From: Myotis daubentonii
Taxonomy: Eukaryota > Chordata > Mammalia > Chiroptera > Vespertilionidae
Direction: 5' to 3'
Length of the DNA stretch: 64,000 nt
Assembly (NCBI RefSeq): GCF_963259705.1
Contig: NC_081847.1
Coordinates: 91,628,046 to 91,692,045 of the forward strand
Positions within the stretch are counted from its first letter, which is position 1. Each line of letters begins with the position of its first letter. The notes under the pieces are model-generated. The model was not told where the DNA came from, searched no databases, and saw nothing but the letters and a program-made list of their open reading frames with translations. Shown in pieces: positions 57,985 to 64,000 of the stretch. Made by a program: the position numbers and the translations under genes.

Positions 57985-58150
57985 TTTCCATACTTCTTAC
58001 CTCATGTGATTTCTAGTAAATTACTTCACCTCTATGAGCCTCAGTTTCCCTACCTTTACAGCAGCAATGATAAAATGAACACCCACCTAAGAGAATTGCC
58101 TTGGGGATTAAATGACACAATGTAAGTAATGTTCCTGGTGCCTACTAGGA
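57985..58150 (+). repeat. MIR SINE
   Basis: AGTAAATTACTTCACCTCTATGAG, CCTCAGTTTCCCTACC, CCTTGGGGATTAAATGACAC and TGTTCCTGGTGCCTACTAGG follow the MIR core to 3' end in order. Confidence 0.75.
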
Positions 58151-59651
58151 GTTCCTCTATTCTCTAGTGAGGAGAAATATTCAACGTTGCACCCAATGTT
58201 AAGTGCAAAACCACCCATGTTCTATAAGGCTATCCTCATGGGCCCTCTCCCTTCCTGGTAGTTTGCCAGTGATTGTTCAGCGCTGACATGTCATAGACCC
58301 TCTGCAGCAGTGCAGTGTTCCACTCCTGTCATCAGAAAGCAACCTTCTGGTTTCCTTGCTGCTGACTGAAGGCTGAAAGCACCGGTCCTACAAGAGGGGC
58401 ATTTCATTTAGACTAGATCGCTGGCATTCTCCTCCGGAGACCTGCACGGATAATTTCATGAATCTTTAAAATACCCAGGACTATGATAGAATGTAATTTA
58501 TCTCATAAAATTCAGTAAAAGATGAAACTCTTAAGTGACCCCTTTGGATTTTTAATGATTCTATAAATGCATCACTAAAATAATGTGGAAGGCTAAGTGA
58601 CTCGCTCAACATGTCAGTGTGGGGAATTCAAATACGTAGGTGCTTCAGCAAAATTCCCAGCTCCAAGTTATGGACCTACCACTTTCCTGCATCTACTGCT
58701 AAATGCATCTCCTCCATGGCATCCCGCACCTCACTTCAGGCATTTTGTAAACCTGATGATTCTGCATCGGCTGTTCAGATCGTTAAATTATATTAAAGCT
58801 ACTCCCTGAATGCAGGCCACTGCATGCATTTCTTTACTGGGAGAATTCATTTTTAGTGTGTGTTTGTTTGGTGTTTGTTTTGTTTTTTTGTCTCTATGTA
58901 CTTTGATTAAGTAATATGTTTGGGTTATAAAATCAATAATAGTAAGTACTTTAAGGCTATATGTTTACTGTGCCTACTAAACAAAAAGTCTTTAGTTATT
59001 TTTGTACAAATGCTTGATTTTGCTTCCCTAAACACCATGGTACAGTGGAACTTTTGGATTGAAAGAATATCTGAATTTTAATTCAACTATACTTTTTTTT
59101 TTAAAGCACTATGACTAGATAAATTACAGAGACAAGCATTCCTTGTCCATAAAATTTGATACGCTATGAGATTGTCAGGAGGATTAAAAAGAGTAAACTT
59201 GTCAACATTTCTTTCAAGGAATGGTGCTCAATAAAGATTAGTTCTCTTCTACTTTCCTTTTAATTATACACATTTGTTTACGTTTTCTCATGTGATGAAC
59301 ATGGTATTAAAAAAATAGAGAATAAGATGAGAAATGCATTTGTAAACCCTTTGTATATCTTTTGCTTTTTTTCTACAACAAATAAATAGTAAACATTTTC
59401 TTATTGTCCTCTTTTAGTGTTTAATATCTTAGGATCATATTTTCTTCCCAAACTATTTTACTTGCTGGCAATTCTTTCAAAAATGTCTTATATCACTACA
59501 TCCTGGTTGTTGCCAAGTATGTAATATAGGAAATCCTTACATTTTTGACTCTTTTTTTTAACCACCGAGTAAAGTATTTTTAATACTATTTTCTTCATTG
59601 TTTACAAAATATTTTTCATATTCTCTTTCATTCACATTTTACATATACATA
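58151..59651. other. Unassigned intergenic DNA
   Basis: No gene or nameable repeat. Overlapping open frames at 58597-58809 have no recognisable product. Confidence 0.5.
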
Positions 59652-59938
59652 CTAGTGACCCATTGCACGAAGAGATTCGTGCAATAGGCCTTCCTTCCCT
59701 TGGCTGCCAGCACTGGTTTTCCTCCGGCACCCGGGACCCAGGCCTTTGGTCTGGCTGCAGGGGAGAAGCCAAGCCTCTTCAGTCTTCACTCTGGCTGGAG
59801 CCTTCAGTCTTCGCTCAGCGCCTGAGTATACAAATTAACCGCCATCATTGTTGGGTTAATTTGCATAGTCACTCTGATTGGCTGGTGGGCATAGCGAAGT
59901 GACACCAATTTGCATGTTTCTCTTTTTATTAGGGTAGA
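59652..59938 (-). mobile_element. HeliBat-type Helitron, non-autonomous
   Basis: CTAGTGACCCATTGCACGAAG, then the hairpin partner ATTCGTGCAAT, ending CTCTTTTTATTAGGGTAGA|T; A precedes it. A duplicated CTTCAGTCTTC(A/G)CTC phrase occurs inside. The 5' subterminal CAAATTAACC...GGGTTAATTTGCA inverted repeat and GATTGGCTGGTGGGCATAGCG match 17299-17690, so these belong to one subfamily. Confidence 0.92.
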
Positions 59939-59956
59939 TGTATGTTTATGTATACA

Positions 59957-60447
59957 CTAGAGGTCTGGTTCATGGGTTCATGTACTGGTGGGGTCCCTCA
60001 GCCTGCCTGTGCCCTCTCGCAATCAGGGACCCCTCGGGGGATGTCAGACTGCCAGGTTTTGGCCTGATCTCCACAGGCCAAGCCAAAACCTGGCAGTCCA
60101 ACATCCCCCCAAGGGCTGTAGTAGTGCCAAAGTGGCAGGCGGCCTGTGGCCGGGGAGGAGCCCGAGCTGGGGTCAGGCGCAGCTCTGCTGCCGCTCATCC
60201 TGGCCTGCTGGGTCTGCCGCCACCACTGCTTGGTAGCACTGCTGCAGAGGTGAGAGAGGCTCCCGCCGCCGCAGCTGTGCTCGCCAGCTGTGAGCCCAGC
60301 TTGTGGCTGAGCAGCACTCCCACTGTGGGAGTGCACTGACCACCATGGGGGAGCTCCTGTGTTGAGTGTCTGTCCCTTAGTGGTTAGTATGCATCATAGT
60401 GACTAGTTGACCAGTCAATCCAGTTTTTGGGTCGTAATGGTCACTTA

Positions 60448-60450
<3 letters not shown>
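59957..60450 (-). mobile_element. HeliBat-type Helitron, 5' end lost in a microsatellite
   Basis: Starts CTAGAGGTCTGGTTCATGG (hairpin degraded). Contains GGGGTCCCTCAGCCTGCC, a long hairpin (60036-60109), a GC-rich CCGCCGCCGC stretch, TGGGAGTGCACTGACCACC and GGTCACTTAGGC. The expected CTTTTATATATAGA end is replaced by (TA)n(CA)n. Open frames of 133 and 112 codons on opposite strands reflect base composition. Confidence 0.88.

Positions 60451-60515
<65 letters not shown>
60451..60515. repeat. (TA)n(CA)n microsatellite
   Basis: About 16 TA units followed by about 16 CA units. It probably grew from the TATATATA at the Helitron 5' end. Confidence 0.97.
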
Positions 60516-60516
<1 letters not shown>

Positions 60517-60659
60517 TTCAGCTTCTTTAAAAATTTTGATATAATTTACATAATTGTTATTATGTTGAACTAGTAAGTCTGATTGGAAATTCAAACAAAA
60601 CTTGTGCATTTAAGATAATATTTATTTTGTTAAATCCCATATTAATACATTATTTACTA

Positions 60660-60884
60660 CTAAAGGCCTGGTGCACTGGTGGGGTCCCTTGGCCTGGCTT
60701 GCACCCTCTCGCAATCTGGGACCCCTCAGGGAATATTGGACAGCCATTTTTGGCCCTATCCCCACAGGCCAGGCTGAGGGACTCACCAGTGCACAAATCT
60801 GTACACCAGGCCAGTTTTGGTCCAACCCTGCAAGCCAGGCCAAGGGACCCTACCGGTGCACGAATCCGTGCACCGGGCCTCTAG
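60660..60884. mobile_element. Composite of three Helitron 3' termini
   Basis: The left edge CTAAAGGCCTGGTGCACTGG is a minus-orientation 3' terminus (A before it). CCAGTGCACAAATCTGTACACCAGGCC (60790-60823 region) is a plus-orientation terminus without its CTAG. TACCGGTGCACGAATCCG...GGGCCTCTAG|T at 60860-60884 is a complete plus-orientation terminus. No 5' TC end is present. The modules (GGCCTGGCTTGCACCC, AGGCCAGGCTGAGGGACTC, AAGCCAGGCCAAGGGACCC) repeat the same sequence on both strands. Confidence 0.85.
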
Positions 60885-60907
60885 TATGCATATAAGATCT
60901 TTTTGGT

Positions 60908-60994
60908 TAATCCAGTGGAGCATGAGGCCCAGAAATCAGGATTTTAAAAAGATTCCCAGGTGATTCTAATGTGCACCAAGGTTGAGAACCACTG
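60908..60994 (+). repeat. MER5-like hAT right end
   Basis: GGAGCATGAGGCCCAGAAATC, TTCCCAGGTGATTCTAATG and AAGGTTGAGAACCACTG match the right half and terminal repeat of MER5A. Confidence 0.78.
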
Positions 60995-61067
60995 GGTTAA
61001 TCTCTTCCTGCCCTTCCCCCTCGCCCCTTCCCTCTGAGATTCATCAGTCTGTTCCATGTTTCCATGC
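60995..61067 (-). repeat. L1 3' UTR fragment, antisense
   Basis: GGTTAATCTCTTCCTGCCC, CCCTCTGAGATTCATCAGTC and GTTCCATGTTTCCATGC match the segment at about 28275-28360. It is fused on its right to Helitron sequence. Confidence 0.7.
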
Positions 61068-61152
61068 CTGTGCATTGAGTGTCTGTCCCCTGGTAGTCAG
61101 TGTGCATGATAGCTACCGGTCGAACGGTTGCTTAGGCTTTTATATATATAAA
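61068..61152 (-). mobile_element. Helitron 5' end fragment
   Basis: GTGCATTGAGTGTCTGTCCCC, TAGTCAGTGTGCATGATAGC and GTTGCTTAGGCTTTTATATATATAAA|T match the 5' portion of the 59957 and 33049 elements. The 3' portion is missing, replaced by the L1 fragment. Confidence 0.8.
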
Positions 61153-62789
61153 TGGTCAATTTAATAGTACCTTTTCCAATAGAAATATTCTTGGTAATTT
61201 CATAGACAATCTGCAATCTTATCACACACTTCCTGAAAGCCAGGTTAAGTGCTAGTGAGTTATTTGCTAGATGCAATCACAGGACAGGAAGCGGAGGGGA
61301 AAGGAAATGCCAGGGCCAGAAGGAAAACAATACAAGGTAACATGTTACTCTACTGGCCTCTGCCTCACACCAAGTTGTGTAACAGATATAGTTATATCCA
61401 GCAAAGAGACCACAGGACATCACCAGACAGGCAGTTGGGGGAAGAAAGTCACAGAACAGTCCATAGAAGGGGAAAAGAGAAAGTTTTAATGCTCCATATA
61501 CTGTTTCTCATTGCTCAGAGCGCATAATTTAAAGAATTAAGGCTTTCTTTCATCCTACTGTCAGCTTCTCTGAAGCCCTACCCACACCCCAAGGTATTGG
61601 GCTTCTCCTACATCTGGGAGTGATCAGAAATGCCAGAAAGTCAAGGTGTGTGGTCAGTTAGCCTCTCAGAGCAGCAATAACCAAGGGAGAGCTCCTACTC
61701 TTTTTGGGCAAATGCCTAATAAACCAAGATGGTAAAATTAAGAGCATGACTGGGGAGAAGGAGCTGCAAATGCAGCTGGGACAGAACCAGTGGCTAAGGA
61801 TCTGCAGTTTGGTGAGCCACATGGGATTTGTCTGAGGAATCTATACTAGCTCCTTGCATGTATTACATATTTCATTTATATCATTTTTTTTATAGCAGGC
61901 TGGTACCTAACCTTTCAATGCTATTCTAATGCACATAGGAAGCAGCACTGTACCAACCTAAATACACAGAAGACTCTGTTTGTTTTTTCCCCCCTTTACA
62001 AAGCAAATCACCTAGTGAAAATTAGTAAGAGTAAATATTCTAAATAATTGGAGTCACATTTAAAAATACATCCATAGCATTTTGGTGTAATCGCTTCTGC
62101 TACTACTGTTATTATTTTTCCCTTTTAAGCAGCAAAGTGTGTAGCATGCAAGGATTTAAAAATCCTTTCCCCCAGATCATCAGACTAATAACAGCATTTA
62201 ATTTTTCAAATTTTCTTGTAAAATGTCAAGCTTCAGTAAATGATTACATATTATGTAAAAATCTTAATATATCACCAATTTCTACATTAAATCGTTATGT
62301 TTCTAAAAGCATAATTTTAGTGAATAAATCTAATTTCCATAATTTATCCCCTTTTATTTTTTTCCTTCAAAATACATTAATTCTTCGGTGGAAGTTTACT
62401 GAGTGAAGTTAATTATTTGCTGTTAACATTAAATGAGGAGGTAACCCTAAAATAAATTCAGAGAAACCTTATTTCAAAGACTTAGAAAGACAGAATCATG
62501 AATTGTTCACAGTCTGTAAGTGGAACCACTCTCATAAACTGCCTGAGAAAAATCATGATCAAATGGATTTCAAACAAACTTGGATGAGCGAGAACTCTGA
62601 ACTTTTGAAAGAATTAATACATCAATATTATTTTTTTCTTTACTGCATTAAATAGCTTTATATGGCTAAGAGGGGGTTGGGGAGAATGAGTAGAAAAGGT
62701 AAAGGGATTACAAAATACAAATTTCCTAACAAAATAGTCATAGGATATCAAGTTAATATTATTAAATGTAGTAAATCATATGTTAATAA
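61153..62789. other. Unassigned intergenic DNA
   Basis: Two overlapping frames at 61249-61527 (92 and 72 codons) have no recognisable domain. No nameable repeat. Confidence 0.5.
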
Positions 62790-62922
62790 CTATGTATGGT
62801 GCCAGGTGTGTACATGAATTATCGGTGGAGCACTTCATAAATTTTATAATTGTCTAACACCTAAAACTAACATAAAATAGTAGTGAGTTTCAAGTGTAAT
62901 TGAAAAATAAAAGAAAATAAAA
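62790..62922 (+). repeat. L1 3' UTR fragment
   Basis: ATGGTGCCAGGTGTGTACATG, TTATCGGTGGAGCACTTCATAA, AACACCTAAAACTAACATAAAA and TAATTGAAAAATAAAAG match laurasiatherian L1 3' ends, including an A-rich tail. Confidence 0.75.
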
Positions 62923-63682
62923 TTTGATTCTATATCTAATTTTCTTAAACGCACACTTCCAATTATGCAATTAAGGGAAATCTGAAAAAAAAAAACCTTA
63001 AAATATAATACACACTTTATTTCAAATTACAATATGTTAAAATATCCTAAAACTTTGACTCATACGTCTGTCCTAGTAATAAATACACTATTGATACATT
63101 CCCTTTACAATTAAGTATTGGAAATACCAAATCTGGGTGTCCAAAATAGTTTAATATGGGCATTTGTATGGGTACTATTTCATGAGGAAAGATTTTCTCT
63201 AGATCAGCAAGGTTGGATTTATTTTCTACTCATGGTGTATATATGTATTGAGTGAGTGTATGATTAACAACATTTTAATGAAATGGGGTTATTTGAATAG
63301 AAATAGAATTGAAAGTGGACTTTAGTTTCACTGATGTCTAGAGAGAATTATTTACCAATGTGACTAGAGGAAAGTCTACCAGCAGAACTGCATATGGATA
63401 ACACACATCAGGCAACAATGGGAACAAAGGCTACATTTCTGGACAATTTAAGATTCCTGGGAGCAAACACTACAGAGTTTTCAAAGTATATGATGGACCA
63501 GCATTCAGGAGATAACGCTCAGGGTCAAGGGCAGATGATTTCAAGCTGGAACGAGAACTAATTCAAAAGACTTTCCATGGATTTTAACAAGTGAAGATGG
63601 CTTTTTAAAAAAACAACAACAAAGGTTTTTAAAAAATGGAATCAAAGGATTTCCAAGCTGTAGTCCAAACTAATGACGTTTT
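62923..63682. other. Unassigned intergenic DNA
   Basis: No gene or nameable repeat recognised. Confidence 0.5.
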
Positions 63683-63900
63683 GCCCAGCCAGCGTGGCTC
63701 AGTGGTTGAGCGTCGGCCTATGAATCAGGAGGTCACAGTTCAATTCCCTGTCAGGGCACATGCCTGGGTTGAGGGCTCGATCCCCAATGTGGGGTGTGCA
63801 GGAGGCAGCAGATCACTGATTCTCTCTCATCATTGATGTTTCTTTCTCTCTCTCCCTCTCCCTTCCTCTCTGAGATCAATGAAAGTATATTTAAAAAATA
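63683..63900 (+). repeat. Ves SINE (type B head)
   Basis: GCCCAGCCAGCGTGGCTCAG, ATGAATCAGGAGGTCACAGTTC, CTGTCAGGGCACATGCCTGGG, GTGTGCAGGAGGCAGCAGATC, TCATCATTGATGTTTC, CT-rich run, TATTTAAAAAATAAAG tail. It is the cleanest type B copy in the window. A 66-codon frame across it is fortuitous. Confidence 0.93.
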
Positions 63901-64000
63901 AAGATTTTTCTATATCACAGCCAGTGTTGTAGAGTGTGTTGACCCTGATTTTCACCCTATTCTCTAATCAGGTTAGTTTAATTAACAAAATTACTGTTTT

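Noticed and set aside
59938..60339. 133-codon open frame and its 112-codon reverse partner
   Set aside because: Both are inside a GC-rich Helitron; open frames on opposite strands reflect composition, not coding.
60660..60884. A single ordinary short Helitron
   Set aside because: It has no TC-type 5' end and carries 3' termini in both orientations.

Overview
This is a mammalian nuclear DNA window, and its repeats point to a vespertilionid bat (Myotis, Eptesicus, Pipistrellus and relatives; genus not decidable here). It holds many Ves tRNA-derived SINEs, HeliBat-type Helitrons with the characteristic GTGCAC...GGCCTCTAG 3' end, and three copies of the SPIN hAT transposon. Vespertilionids are the mammals known to carry abundant recent Helitrons, and SPIN is known from Myotis among other scattered tetrapods. 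The base composition is AT-rich. No protein-coding exon, processed pseudogene or structural RNA gene could be supported on either strand. The longest open frames are fortuitous or lie inside transposons, so the window reads as a gene desert or the inside of a very large intron.

Layout. 0-6.8 kb: mostly unassigned AT-rich DNA with a MER5-like hAT fragment and one Ves SINE. 6.85-9.0 kb: a direct duplication (6851-7228 and 8505-8991) flanks a (TA)n tract and a collapsed endogenous retrovirus remnant made of an LTR, a perfect tRNA-Lys type primer-binding site and a partial second LTR. 9-14.4 kb: no recognisable repeat. 14.4-20.3 kb: two Helitrons, two overlapping-region L1 fragments in opposite orientation (one split by a Ves SINE), and a SPIN copy with a perfect 8-bp target duplication. 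20.58-20.93 kb: a candidate conserved noncoding element. 22-28.8 kb: a Ves-split L1 3' end, a Tigger-like element, a short young L1 with a 14-bp target duplication, and more SINE and L1 fragments. 29.7-35.7 kb: old repeats, a second SPIN, two Helitrons inserted end to end, a mariner-like MITE and LTR-like sequences.

35.7-46.8 kb: an antisense LTR at 40 kb, a MIR split by an old bat SINE, and a 993-bp Helitron at 44.1-45.1 kb with a perfect 52-bp palindrome and a palindromic 24-bp tandem repeat. 46.8-52.5 kb: almost repeat-free, with a poly-C run and a second candidate conserved noncoding block. 52.5-57.3 kb: a twin-primed (5'-inverted) L1, Ves SINEs, a third SPIN nested in an older repeat, and a bat hAT whose right end is inverted. 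59.6-61.2 kb: a Helitron cluster that includes a 225-bp element with three Helitron 3' termini. A final Ves SINE lies at 63.7 kb.

No genes work together here. What the window records is a history of transposition: ancient MIR, MER5 and Tigger copies, then L1 and LTR elements, then bat-lineage Helitrons, SPIN and Ves, often nested in that order. All family names come from recognising consensus motifs by eye; no database search was run. Coordinates of element edges are exact where a terminal motif or target duplication is stated, and otherwise good to roughly 10-30 bases.
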